This document shows positions 1 to 9,848 of a DNA stretch of 64,000 nucleotides, in pieces (the stretch's first letter is position 1; every line of letters begins with the position of its first letter). The notes below the pieces were generated by a model that was given only the letters and a program-made list of their open reading frames with translations, ran no database searches and was not told where the DNA came from. The translations under genes and the position numbers were made by a program. The DNA is from Saccharum officinarum (taxonomy: Eukaryota > Streptophyta > Magnoliopsida > Poales > Poaceae). The DNA lies in the NCBI GenBank assembly GCA_020631735.1, contig CM036215.1, positions 12,736,346 to 12,800,345 on the forward strand, given 5' to 3'.

Positions 1-1633
1 GCGCCCGATGCGTCACAGTCGACCACGAATGTCACGTCGAAATCCGGCATCTGAAGCACGGGCCCCATCGTCAAGGCGCGCTTGAGCGCCTCGAAAGCCG
101 TCGTCGCGTCGTCGTCCCACACGAACGCGTCTCACCGCAAGAGACGCGTGAGCGGGGCCACGATGATGCCGAAGTCGCGGATGAACTTCATGTAGTATCC
201 CACCAAGCCCAAGAAGCCGCGAAGGCCTCGGGCCGAGCGAGGTAGAGGCCACGCCGCCACCGCGGCGACCTTGTCAGCGTCCATGGTGACACCGCCCTTA
301 GCGATGACATGGCCAAGATAGGCCACGGATGGCGCCCCAAACGAGCACTTGGAGCGCTTAAAGTGGAGATGGTGCGCCCGCAGGGCGCTGAGGACGATGT
401 TGATGTGCTGCAGATGCTCGGCCCACGACGAGCTGTAGATGAGGATATCATCGAACAAGACGTGCACAAACCTCCGGAGGTAGTCGCGAAGCACATCGTT
501 CATCAGGGGCTAGAAGGTGGCCGGGGCATTAGAAAGCCCGAAAGGCATCACCAGAAGTGGTCGTGGTGAGTGCGGAACGCCGTCTTGGCGATGTCGTTGG
601 GGTGCATCCGCACCTGATGATACCCGGAGCGTAGGTCCAGCTTTGTGAAGAAGCGAGCTCCATGGAGCTCATCGAGGAGCTCATCGACCACCGGAATCAG
701 GAACTTGTCCTTGGACGTCTTGACGTTGAGGGCGTGGTAGTCAATGCAGAAGTGCCACGACTGGTCCGCCTTGCGCACCAGCAAGACGGGCACCGAGAAA
801 GGCGAAGTGCTCGGCCTGATGATCCCTTGGGCGAGCATGGCCACGCACTGCCGCTCCAGCTCGTCCTTCTGCAGGTGGGGGTAACGGTAAGGGCGCACCG
901 CCACCGGCGCGGTGCCCGGCAGCAAGTGGATGCGGTGGTCGTACGATCGCGCCGGCGGAAGCCCCGTGGGTTCGGTGAAGACGACGGCGTGCTGCTGGAG
1001 TAGGACGTCCAGCAGCGGCTGCCGTGGGTCAGAGGCAGTCGCGGCCAGCAGCTGTGCCGAGGGGGCTGGAGAGGGTGCAGCCGCCCCGGCCACCCCCTGC
1101 CAGGTGACGCGGCGGCCGTCGCGCCAAAACGACAGGGTGAGGGCCTCGCAGTCCCATAGTATGGGGCCCAAGGTGCGGATGAAGTCGAAGCCGATGATGA
1201 AGTCAAATCCGCCCAAGTTGAGGCCGACACACGTGATGGCGAAGTCCTCGTCATAGATGCGAATGGGCACGTTGCGCGCGATGCCCTCACAAGGCATGCG
1301 GTCGCCATTGGCCACCGTGATCCGCAAACGCTCCCCACCCGCAGGAACGAGCCCCAGGCGGCGCTTGGTCTCCCCTGACACGAAGTTATGGGTGGAGCCC
1401 GTGTCGAGGAGGGCCAGGAAGCGTTCGCCCTTGATGACGACGGGCAGCAGCATGGAATTGGTGGCCCGAATACCTGCAACAGCCTGGAGGGAAACCACAA
1501 GGGCGTTAGCGGCAGCCATCTCCGTGGCGGCCAACTCGCTGGAAGGGGTGTCCTCGGTCATCTCCACGGGAGCCTCATCGATGTAGTCGTCGGCCTCCAG
1601 GTAGAAGAGGCGCTTGCACACGTGCCCGCGCAC
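1..1633 (-). pseudogene. gypsy pol remnant: protease, RT, start of RNase H
   Basis: The aspartic protease active site LLDTGSTHNFV lies near 1385-1415. The reverse transcriptase follows with [34 protein letters not shown] and, after a frameshift, [10 protein letters not shown] near 425-460. RNase H begins at the window edge. The products would process Gag-Pol and copy the RNA to DNA. Disabling changes are a small deletion with frameshift next to LVMPFG, TAG for Gln at 510-512, and a stop near 130 before the DAFVW motif. Confidence 0.85.
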
Positions 1634-1639
1634 GTAGGG

Positions 1640-2770
1640 CTCGTCACAGTTGAAGCACAGCCCCTAGCGATGGCGCTCCTGCTGTTCAGCCGGAGAGAGC
1701 CGACGAAAAGTGGGCGCCGCCGGGGTCGATGTAGGAGCGGCAGCCGCAGGGGTAGGACTCGCGCTCGGTGTACGCTGCTGCGGAGTCTAGGTCGACCGCA
1801 GGGGCGGCCGGGCGCCGCGAGGCTGCGGTGCAGGTGGAGGTACGCATTCCTCGAATGCCCGTGCCAAGTACATGGTGGACTGGAGTACATGGTGGACATG
1901 GTGCAGGCGGAGCTGAACCTGCTTGCGGAGCTGGTCCGGCAGCCAGCCCACGTACAACTCCGCCTTTTGGCGAGCGGAGAGGTTGCGGGCATGGCACAGG
2001 ACGGCGTTGTAGCACTCCGAGTAATCCTGCACGGAAGAACCAAAAGGAAGGCGGGCAAGCTCCACCAACCGCGTGCCAAGAACAGGAGGCCCGAAGCGGA
2101 GCGAGCATAAGTCGCGGAAGCGCTCCCAACGGGGCATGCCCTCGTCCTGCTCCAGGGCGTAGTACCACGTCTGGGCAGCACCCCGAAGGTGGTAGGACGC
2201 GAGCCATGTGCGAGCGGATGCTAGCGTTTGCTGGCCACGGAAGAATTGCTCGCACTGGTTCAACCAATTCAGAGGGTCTGCCGAGCCGTCGTACGTAGGA
2301 AACTCCAATTTGTAGAATTTGGGCCCCGCCTAGGCGCCCGCGAGGGCAGCAGCAAGGGCCGGGTCAAGCCCCCCTGGTGCTAGCCGCCCGAGGAAGAGGG
2401 CGCCCCGAAGAACAGCGAGCCGTCCACCCCCCCCGAAGAGAGTGCTGCTGGCGGGGGGCAGGGTGGAAACCGCTGTCGCCGCGACCGTGGAGGCTGATGG
2501 GGTGGGCGACGTGGCCATCGAGTAGATCGGAGCCGACGCCGTCACGGACGGCTGCAGCCAGTCAAGCAGCGGTGACGGCGAGGCCGGCCATTGCAACAGA
2601 TGGAGCGGAACTCCGGCCCCCGTCGACGGCATGCCGTAGGGGTAGGATGTCGGTGGCGCAATCGGGATCGGTGCCGTGGGCACCGGTGGCGGAGGCGGTG
2701 GTGGTGCGGGGAATGGCGGCGGCGGAGGCGCCTGGAGCAGGCCGGCCCACGCCTTCTGCATGGAGACCAC
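1640..2770 (-). pseudogene. gypsy gag remnant
   Basis: A proline-rich N-terminal stretch (2330-2770) precedes a typical retrotransposon Gag core at 1787-2308. The core starts MEFPTYDGSADPLNWLNQ and contains the usual W/F-rich helices (FFRGQQTLASARTWLASY). Near 1650 a zinc-knuckle-like segment, CFNCDEPYVRGHVC, joins gag to protease. Gag packages the element RNA in cytoplasmic particles. An in-frame stop just before the knuckle and a frame change between the proline-rich part and the core show that the polyprotein is broken. Confidence 0.8.
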
Positions 2771-2940
2771 CTTGGCGATCAGATCAACCTTGGCCCCCCA
2801 GCGATTCCAGCGTCAGGGGCTGGGCAGAGGCGGTGGAGGCCTCCGACAACTCCGACAACGCAGCGGGCAACGGCGAAGTGGTCACCGGGATGAACTCGGA
2901 GGAGCAGTCGTCATCGTACCAGGCAATACCGATACCAGGT

Positions 2941-3291
2941 TGATAGGGCTAGGATCCCTACCGGAGCCGCTACACAGGTTGTACGGATGCGAGACGGCTG
3001 GACGTGGGCGAGGACGGCGCGAGGGCACCGTGGCTGCAGCTGCTGCGCATGAAAGAGAAGAGGCGGCTAGGGTTTCACCCGGCTAGGGTTTCTCCCGGCT
3101 CCCTGAGGAAGCCGGAAACAATAATATGTTTCTGCTTAATTTCCTAAATAGAGTCTTACAAATATTTATATGTCTCTCTAATAGCGATAATTATAAAATA
3201 ACCCTCTAGAAATACTATAATTGCGACAATTATATGGGCCATAGCCCCTTGATGGCTGGCTCCCCTCCTAGCCACTAGCGGGCCTGCGACA
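2941..3291 (-). repeat. 5' LTR of the gypsy element
   Basis: The LTR runs from TGTCGCAGG (3291 downward) to CTATCA (ending at 2941), about 351 bp with TG...CA ends. The site starting at 2937 on the minus strand reads TGGTATCGGTATTG, which resembles an initiator-Met tRNA primer-binding site (TGGTATCAGAGC) but diverges after seven bases. The LTR at 51566-51927 has a comparable length and the same CTATCA end. The left boundary is fixed by the SEC11 reading frame, which runs up to it. TG occurs twice (3293 and 3291), so the start is uncertain by 2 bp. Confidence 0.72.
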
Positions 3292-3953
3292 CAACTATCA
3301 ATCCCTTCCATATGATCAATGCCGAGGTCACAATCATACCTGCCAAGAGGAAAATCTAAAAGCTAAAACTCTATCATGTTTGCAAGCAACAGTGAAAATG
3401 CTTAATTGCAGCAAGCAATACTCCAACCAGTAACTAACAAAGCTAGATAACGTGGTAGCAGAAAGTGACACTTCCCCATCCCCTGAATATCACAGATTTC
3501 TCATACAAAATTCTCTTGCAGGCAGAGGATGGTGTAGGTATAAGCATTCAACGAGAGAGTATGCATAATTCACATTACATCATTAAACGAAGCAGGGAGG
3601 AGGAAGAATCCCAGTTCAGCTCGTTGCGACTGTTGTCTGTCATTCAATGCAATTGCTCTTCGCCTCTTCTAAAGACGGAGGCAGCAGATGAAGAACCCAC
3701 GCCCCCGATCTTACATGCCAAAATCCACCCAAAATTCTGAATAGAATCGGTACTACCCACCGAAACCCTACTGGAATCGACCCAACCACAACCCAAGAAC
3801 TACACTGCAGGGCTCCCGCGGAAACAAAACCATGGTGAGCCTAAGAAGAAGAGGTGGCAGAGAGAGTCACCTACCGAGGCTGATGATCTGCGAGAGCACG
3901 TGGCGGACCTGAATCGAGCGGATCGACTCCACCGTGTCGCCGATGAAACCCAT
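3291..3953 (-). pseudogene. SEC11: SEC11 signal peptidase subunit, exon 1 and split exon 2
   Basis: Exon 1 (3875-3953) begins MGFIGDTVESIRSIQVR and ends QIISL plus the first base of a Gly codon, at donor GTAGGT. The intron runs from 3874 to 3340 (535 bp) and ends GGCAG. Exon 2 (3339 to about 3291) continues in frame with MIVTSALIIWKGLIVV and then runs straight into the gypsy LTR. This is the conserved N-terminus and single membrane anchor of plant SEC11, the catalytic subunit of the ER signal peptidase complex. The SGSME catalytic Ser motif would follow directly and is displaced by the insertion. Family identity is from memory of plant SEC11 proteins; splice sites and frame are seen here. The insertion should prevent a normal product from this copy. 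Confidence 0.88.
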
Positions 3954-4177
3954 CTCTCCCGGCGGCGAACTCACGACGGCGGAAGGGCGGCGGCGGAAAC
4001 AAAGCGTGTCCAGCCCGAGCAAGACGAGGTGATTGATGACAGTTCCCGGGCCGGCCCAGCCTGGGGATGCTTCATGCTTGGGGTGCTTTGGGCCGCCAAA
4101 TCTGCACGCCCGCGCTTCATCCAGATGTTTGGGGCAGCCCAGTTATTGCCATTCGATGGGCCATGGGCGAAGAGACA
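3954..4177 (-). promoter_or_regulatory. SEC11 5' leader and proximal upstream region
   Basis: This GC-rich stretch lies directly upstream of the SEC11 start codon and contains AC- and CT-rich leader-like sequence. No clear TATA box is visible. A Mutator-type MITE sits about 225 bp upstream of the ATG, so any distal promoter elements are pushed more than 1 kb away. Confidence 0.45.
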
Positions 4178-4186
4178 TAAGAATTT

Positions 4187-5000
4187 GGAAAAAGTCCACT
4201 ACCTTCCTCAACTTTTACAAAAGTTTGGTTTTCCGCCCTGGACTCTAAAACCAGGTAAACCACCTTTCTTTAAACCGTTCGTTTTACCTCCCTAGTTGGT
4301 TATAAGCGGTTTTGTCTTTTTTAGTTATTTATTTCGGCTGAATCTTTGAAAAATTATTGTAAATCACATAAAAACCATAAAATGAAAAATCTAATTTTGT
4401 TAGACTCCATATGAGTAGATCTACACAGTGAATATATAATAGAATATGCTTTAGTACAAATTTTTTATTATAGCTTTAGATCTATGCTTTTCTATAATTA
4501 ATTCATAGCTGCAGTTTCTATAGTCCAATTGTGATAAAATTTTTATTATAAATCTATAACTAAGTTATACATGATCCAATGAGTATGAATTTTTTACTAC
4601 CGTTCAAACATACAATAATTAGCCGACCAAAAAATTTCACCTCAATTGAACTATAGATCTACAGCTATGAATTAATTATAGAAAAGTATAGATCTAAATC
4701 TACAACAAAAAATTACACTAAAGCATACCATATTATATGTTCCCTAGTAGATCTACTCATGTGGAGTCCAACAAAATTAGATTTTTCATTTTATGATTTT
4801 TTCGTGATTTAATATGATTTTTTCAAAGATTTAACCAAAATAAAAAAAAGACAAAACCGTATTTGAAAACCGCTTATAACCGGTCAAGGAGGTAAAACGA
4901 TTGGTTTTAAAAGTTCAGGGAGGTGGTTTACCCGGTTTTAAAGTTTAGGGAGGAAAAATAGACTTTTGTAAAGTTGAGGGAGATAATGTGGATTTTTTCC
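4187..5000. mobile_element. Mutator-type MITE with long inverted repeats
   Basis: The element starts GGAAAAAGTCCACTACC and ends with the inverse, GTGGATTTTTTCC. The arms stay complementary over hundreds of bases, making a near fold-back of 814 bp. It is flanked by a perfect 9-bp direct repeat, TAAGAATTT (4178-4186 and 5001-5009), the target-duplication size of Mutator-like elements. It has no coding capacity, and its middle is AT-rich. The paired motifs on the two arms are TCCCTCAACTTTAC and AGGTAAACCACC. Confidence 0.92.
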
Positions 5001-5287
5001 TAAGAATTTTACATTTGCCCGCATTCTAAGAACGCAAACTCTAATGGACGACCAATCTCACCTAGAGCACGCTTCCTGGCCCATGAGCCTTAGGGCCTTT
5101 TTGGCAAGGATTCACCATTGGAAAAAGTGAATTTGAATATGAGATTCACCTGGATCAGCTCTACCGTGGATCTACCAGTAAACTATTTGGCAAATAATAG
5201 CTCTAGATTCACAAAACAAAGGTTTTGATGGGAATGGCCTATTTTGCACTTAGGTTGTATATGATAACATGTAGCGCACGTCATTTG

Positions 5288-5412
<125 letters not shown>

Positions 5413-5553
5413 TTTTCCAATACAAATGGAATATCTTGATACAGAAGATAGATAATTAATTAACCCATGACCATGACAACATCTCAATAATATTACAATT
5501 GTCCATACATAAAATAATTAAAGATTAAATGAAGACTAGTCTTCCATTACATG

Positions 5554-5828
5554 CTAGTTCCAAGCATTAGCAAGAGCCGTGGCCAAGTCATCACGAAATA
5601 CATCCATAGTGGCGGCATTGGCTTCTGAAGTAGAACCATTTGATGTAACTGCATATCGGTTATACTTATACCTTTCCGGTATTGTTCGGATAAAATTAGG
5701 ATCATGATCGAAACGAGCAAAATCCAAATCTTCACTACCATGATCATGAATAAATTTGTGAAGGACCATACAAGCAACGACCACCATTTTCTGCTTCCAC
5801 ATCAGGTAGTTGGGTTGATAACTTGTTA
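5554..5828 (-). pseudogene. Harbinger transposase C-terminal fragment
   Basis: The frame reads SYQPNYLMWKQKMVVVACM then VLHKFIHDHGSEDLDF and ends FRDDLATALANAWN. The segment ACMVLHxFIHD is the hallmark after the last catalytic region of the DDE_Tnp_4 nuclease family (PIF/Harbinger, ALP1-like). The full protein would be several hundred residues, and only about 90 remain. The upstream part is lost near 5830. The DDE residues are not present, so it cannot be active. Confidence 0.78.
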
Positions 5829-5914
5829 TTAGGGACGTGTTTTGTTTTTTTTGGCCATGGATGACAACTGATCAGCGAAGCGCTTCGTTTACTCGCGTCA
5901 CTATTGTTACACCG

Positions 5915-6560
5915 TTTCAATTCTAAGTCACTAATTAAGGTGTCTCCTTTGTGCTATTTTGGCATATATAGCGAACATAACTAGGATATGTGCAAGCCAA
6001 ACTAGTTTAAGTGTAGCCAAACTTATAATTCCTTCGTTCTAAATTATAAGTTATTTTGGTTTCTAGGTATATAGCTTTTGCTATGTGCTTAGATATAGAT
6101 TATTTCTAGATACATAAGCAAAAGTTATGTATCTAAAAAGCAAAACAACTTATAATTTAGAGAGTATTAACATTTATGCCTCCAACTAGCTAGGTTTACT
6201 AAAAAATGTTCGTAATTAATCTTATGGTATTTATTTTTGTGTGTATATTTTAAATATAATTATGGTCAAACTTTAAATTGTTTGATTCCTTATGGAGGAG
6301 GATTAGAATATGATCTTGGATTATTAGCCAATCAAGCAAGTGTATACTTGCGAGTACGTGAAGAATAGACCGCCGCAACGCAACTACATGCACGCATGCA
6401 TGCGTGGTGCTTCACCTGTTCGCATGCATATTTATTTGGCTTCCTGCATGCATGCATGATGATTAATTAATTATTACAAAAGTTGATTTATGTAGGAGGA
6501 GTAGGATGAAGGTATAAAAAATCAGGGATATTGCAGCTAGTATATACTGTACGCTATATA
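5915..6560. repeat. Tandem duplication, copy A (pre-insertion state)
   Basis: The block begins TTTCAATTCTAAGTCAC and ends near ACGCTATATA. It matches 6607-7674 in the same order and orientation, with scattered substitutions. It lacks the two insertions found in copy B and so preserves both empty sites. It contains a Stowaway MITE and GCATGCATGC-rich sequence, and no gene. Confidence 0.88.
6026..6165. mobile_element. Stowaway-type MITE, intact copy
   Basis: A roughly 140-bp palindromic element reading TTCTAAATTATAAGTTATTT inward, with the inverse arm CAAAACAACTTATAATTT. This is the common grass Stowaway (Tc1/mariner) pattern, which duplicates TA. The same family recurs at 6715-7068 and 19569-19721. 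Confidence 0.75.
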
Positions 6561-6714
6561 ATTCATATTGCAACTAGTATATATGTTATATACTAATGTT
6601 GCAGCATTTCAATTCTAAGTCACTAATTAAGGTGTCCTCTTTGTGATGTTTTGGCATAGTGAACATAACAATAGGATACGTGCAAGCCAAACTAGTTTAA
6701 GTGTATCCATTTAT

Positions 6715-7068
6715 ACTTCCTCCATTCTAAATTATAAGTCGTTTTGGTTTTTCTAGGTCCATAGTTTTGCTATGCACTTAGATATAGATTATGTCTAAAT
6801 ACATAGCAAAAGTTATGTATCCAAAAAATCAAAATGACTTATAAATTTTTTTCATGACCATGCTCAATTAGCATATATATATCATTAAGTAGGAGAAAGA
6901 GTTTTACAATGATTAGCGCTCGTCGGCCTAGAATGCGAGTAACACGCCATGGCCTCCCGGTGATAGCCCTGTAATAGGAGCCAAAAAAAATGCCAACAGG
7001 CGCAGCTATGAAACTATTACTGATTGAAGGTGTAGTGACAAGAAAAACGACTTAGAATTTGGAGAGTA
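6715..7068. mobile_element. Stowaway MITE split by a LINE tail
   Basis: The left part (6715 to about 6843) and the right end (about 7048-7068) match the intact copy at 6026-6165. The intervening 200 bp is foreign. Confidence 0.7.
6844..7045 (-). mobile_element. 5'-truncated LINE tail insertion (inferred)
   Basis: Read on the minus strand, this 200-bp piece ends in GTCATGAAAAAAATT, an A-rich tail. It is bracketed by near-identical flanks, AAAATGACTTATA (left) and AAAACGACTTAGA (right), consistent with a 12-13 bp target duplication made by target-primed reverse transcription. Its sequence (TCATTGTAAAACTC, TTAATGATATATATATGC) resembles 3' ends of grass L1 elements, from general memory. Confidence 0.6.
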
Positions 7069-7243
7069 TTAATATTTAGGTCTCCAACTAGATTTACTAA
7101 AAAAATACATCTATAATTAATTTAATTGTATTTATTTTGTAAGTTAGTATACTTTTATATAATTTTGATCAAACTTTAAATTGTTTGATTCCATGTGGAG
7201 GGGGATTAGAATATGATCCTTGGATTATTAGCCAATCGAGTAA

Positions 7244-7435
7244 GGCACTCTTTGGCAGGGCTCTCTCTGGCTCCGGCTTCATGCTATAGTGCCGGAGGAG
7301 CCGGAGCCGGAGGAGTCAGAAAGTGTGGCTTCTTCGGACTCTTAGTTCATTTCGTGAAAAGAGAAAAATGGCTTTCTGCTACAGTAGTTAGTTGAGGGAG
7401 GAGTCGGAGCCCTAGAAGCCTTGCCAAACAGTATC
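7244..7435. mobile_element. 192-bp MITE in copy B of the tandem repeat
   Basis: Ends GGCACTCTTTGGCAGGGCTC and, inverted on the right, GATACTGTTTGGCAAGG form imperfect terminal repeats, followed by GGAGCCGGAGC-type subterminal inverted motifs. Copy A of the surrounding duplication runs from GCCAATCAAG to ACTTGCGAGTACG without it. The exact target duplication is unclear. No coding capacity. Confidence 0.78.
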
Positions 7436-7705
7436 ACTTGCGAGTACGTGTGAACGTGAAGAATAGACCGCCCCAACGCAACTACATGCATACATGAGTG
7501 GTGCTTTGCCTGTTTGCATGCATATTTATTTGGCTTGCTGCACGCATGCATGCATGCATGATTAATTAATTATTTCAAAAGTCGATCTATGTAGGATGAG
7601 TAGGATGAATGAAGGTGTAAAAAATCAGAGATATATTGCAACTAGTATATACTGTAGTACTGTACGTTATATATACCTTTCGATTACTTAAAAAATCACT
7701 CAAAA

Positions 7706-7935
7706 GGGCCCCACGGGGCTCGCCACGGCGCCGAAGTTGTAGAGCGTGGTGGAGTCGTACTTGAGCCCGGCCGAACACCTCGGATTCGGAGATGACGGCG
7801 AACAACAGCGGGCACTGCGCGCCGAGAAGCAGAACCGCTGACGCCGCGTTAGAGCCCGTACGTTGCTGACGCCGAACCGCCGAAGGAGACCATCGCGTGC
7901 CACACGCCACGCTCCATACCAGAGGAGCACCACCT
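7706..7935 (-). pseudogene. NFD4/nodulin-like MFS transporter fragment
   Basis: Joined across at least one frameshift, the minus strand reads FGVSN, AASAVLLLGAQCPLLFAVIS, then GLKYDSTTLYNFGAVASPVG. This matches the conserved segment of plant nodulin-like/NFD4 major-facilitator proteins (GAQWPLLFAVISE...GLKYYSTLYNFGAVASPxGSY). Full proteins are near 550-600 residues with about 12 membrane helices; only about 60-70 residues survive, ending in a stop at GPF. Identity rests on memory of the family motif. The fragment lies tail to tail with a DWF1 fragment, suggesting capture of unrelated gene pieces. Confidence 0.68.
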
Positions 7936-8084
7936 TGCATTGTGCACGTACCCGGAGGCCGGAGGCGATCTAATCCGGACACCACGTACCCGCCGGCGCC
8001 GCTCGTCTCGCAGTCGTGCGCCGCGGACGACAGGTACGCTGCCCGGCGGCACGCACGTCGGCAGGCAGGGCGACACGAGCAGCA

Positions 8085-8450
8085 GCGGCGGCAGCGCAGG
8101 CAGGGCGACACGAGCAGACGAGCTACGCGTAGATGTTCACGGACGTGGGCGTGTGCTACGCCCCCGACGCGGTCCTGAGAGAAGGAGATGAGTTCGACGG
8201 CGCGGAAGCGGTGGGCAGACTGGAGCGGTGCCTGGTGGAGAACCACGGCTACCAGGCGCATGCAGTACGCGGTGTCGGAGCTGGACGAGAAGGCGTCCTG
8301 GCGCATGTTCGACGCGTCCTACTACGGTCGTCGAGCACTGCCGGCGCAAGTAGGGGGCGGTGGGCACCTTCATTAGCGTCTGCTACAAATCGAAGAAGGG
8401 GAGCAAGACGGAGGCGAAGGGGGGAGCCGGCCTACGCGGACGAGGCCTAA
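8085..8450 (+). pseudogene. DWF1: DWF1/DIMINUTO delta24-sterol reductase, C-terminal fragment
   Basis: The plus strand reads QGDTS, then MFTDVGVCYAPDAVL, EFDGAEAVGRLERCLVENHG, QYAVSELDEKASWRMFDAS, and in a shifted frame VGTFISVCYKSKKGSKTE, ending PAYADEA and TAA at 8448-8450. This is the C-terminus of the FAD-dependent reductase that converts 24-methylenecholesterol to campesterol in brassinosteroid synthesis (from memory of plant DWF1). Breaks are a short duplication and a stop (TAG for Gln) just before MFTDV, frameshifts in the middle, and loss of the N-terminal about 440 residues, including the FAD domain. Confidence 0.82.
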
Positions 8451-9567
8451 GCTGGAAACTGTCGTCGGCAGCAGCGGCAGAGCTTGTTTAAACTGATTAC
8501 ATAAGATAAGACTTTGAGATGATGCGATCTGGACGAGATGAGATTAGATGTGCTCCATGCAAATGGAGCAGGTTCGACACGTGAACCGCTTCTCGCATGC
8601 ATGGAATGGAGGGTCATGATCAGGAGCGACCCGATCCGCACCGTTTGCAGGTTGACCAAGAGATTAAAAAAACTGCTTCTTGAAAGTTTTTGAGCAACTT
8701 TAATCCAACTTGTCTGTGTACAATAGTATACTCTTCATGTTCTGTGTATCCTTTTACAATAAGAATTTAACACTACTACTTCGTTAAAAAGGCGTGCTGC
8801 CGCATAATATAGCCCATGGCAATGCTTAGGACTTCAAGAATGGTTGCTTCTAATGCAAGATGATGCACTCATCATAAGATAAAAGATGCTTAGGCACATA
8901 GCTAACAAGCTTGGTACACATGCTAGTCATACAAAAAAAATTACCACAGGGAGACATTTATCGCTCCAGATAACATAGCTCAGGTCCTGGGTGCGCTTTT
9001 ACTTTTGTTCCAGTAAATTAAAGAAAATAAGTTAGGATATTGAGGAAGAGGAACAGCATTATCCTGAGTTGATATAAACAGTTAACATGAAATATTGTAA
9101 TGCTAATACGAAATGAGACCTAGGTATTAATTAAAAACCCATCATGGTATTCAACACAAGAAAACACTAGGTTCACAAAAAAAAAATCAGCATGAATAAG
9201 CCGAAAAAACCAAGGCCGTTTATACCCCAAGAATAAATTAGATTGACATTCTTAAAAAAAATATGACCACAAACCTACAATTTTCAATTGACAAAGTCAT
9301 GATAAATGTGCACAACAAAAACTTTAATCCACGCACAGAAAATCTTTAAGATTGGTGGAAGTAGCTGAGCAAAGAAATAATAAGTTCCAAAGCTAACAGA
9401 TAGAAACCATCCAGTCTAATAGACAATTTCAGGAAACATATTAGTCTTAATGAAACATAGTAGGAAAATGTAGAGATATCAGAGCTGTAAAACCTACCAT
9501 TCTCAATTGAGAAAATCATGCTAAATGTGCATGATAAACTTCAATCTAAGAACATAAATCTTCAGGA
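8451..9567. other. AT-rich interval without recognisable gene
   Basis: I see no coding or RNA gene. A degenerate direct repeat is visible between about 9278-9350 and 9490-9570, sharing CAATTGA(C/G)AAA, TCATGATAAATGTGCA-like and AATCTT(T/C)A motifs. Confidence 0.6.
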
Positions 9568-9609
9568 TTACTCAGCATTAATTAATTCACACTCAAGAAG
9601 ATCGGCTGC

Positions 9610-9660
9610 GATGAGGTGTACCGCCTGCACAAGGCACTCTATGGCCTGCGCCACACTTAG
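9610..9660 (+). pseudogene. Inverted copia RT motif fragment
   Basis: The plus strand encodes DEVYRLHKALYGLRHT followed by a stop. YRLHKALYGLR is the conserved copia reverse transcriptase motif, normally followed by QAPRAW. Gag and integrase here are on the minus strand, so this fragment is inverted relative to its element or comes from another insertion. Confidence 0.62.
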
Positions 9661-9848
9661 AAGGGAGGTTGGCTGGTACGCTGGAGAGATCGGCTGCGAT
9701 GCTGTAGAGGTCGGAGAGGTCGGCTGCGAGGCTAGAGAGGTCGGAGCTGCTGCCGATGGACCCCTGGATTTGGTGATGGCGAACGAGGCGGAGTTGGTGA
9801 AGAGGTCGGAGCTGGTGTTAAAGACCCATACGTCGATGAAGATGCACC

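Larger units (their letters stand above)
1..3291 (-). mobile_element. Ty3/gypsy chromovirus, 5' two thirds, inserted in a SEC11 exon
   Basis: Reading the minus strand from 3291 there is an LTR, a primer-binding-like site, a gag region, a protease and a reverse transcriptase. The window edge cuts the element inside RNase H, at the VDCDASG motif. The order is that of Ty3/gypsy elements. The sister elements at 49084-51927 and 62409-64000 have very similar RT and a chromodomain-like C-terminus, so I place all of them among plant chromoviruses. The element is dead: it has a frameshift near 560, a stop in place of a conserved Gln at 510-512, and a stop at the RT/RNase H boundary near 130. The rest of the element, and probably the remainder of SEC11, should lie left of the window. 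Confidence 0.88.
6607..7674. repeat. Tandem duplication, copy B with two later insertions
   Basis: This is the direct-repeat partner of 5915-6560. It is longer because of a LINE-tail-like insertion (about 6844-7045) and a 192-bp MITE (7244-7435). Shared landmarks are GTGCAAGCCAAACTAG, GATTATTAGCCAATC and AAGAATAGACCGCC. Confidence 0.88.

Noticed and set aside
309..2943. Long plus-strand frames opposite the gypsy element (for example 1388-2110 and 2377-2943)
   Set aside because: They are GC-rich shadows of minus-strand gag and pol; the minus frames carry the recognisable motifs.
7587..8306. 239-residue minus-strand frame
   Set aside because: Only its end contains the NFD4-like segment; the rest is antisense to the DWF1 fragment, so it is not one gene.
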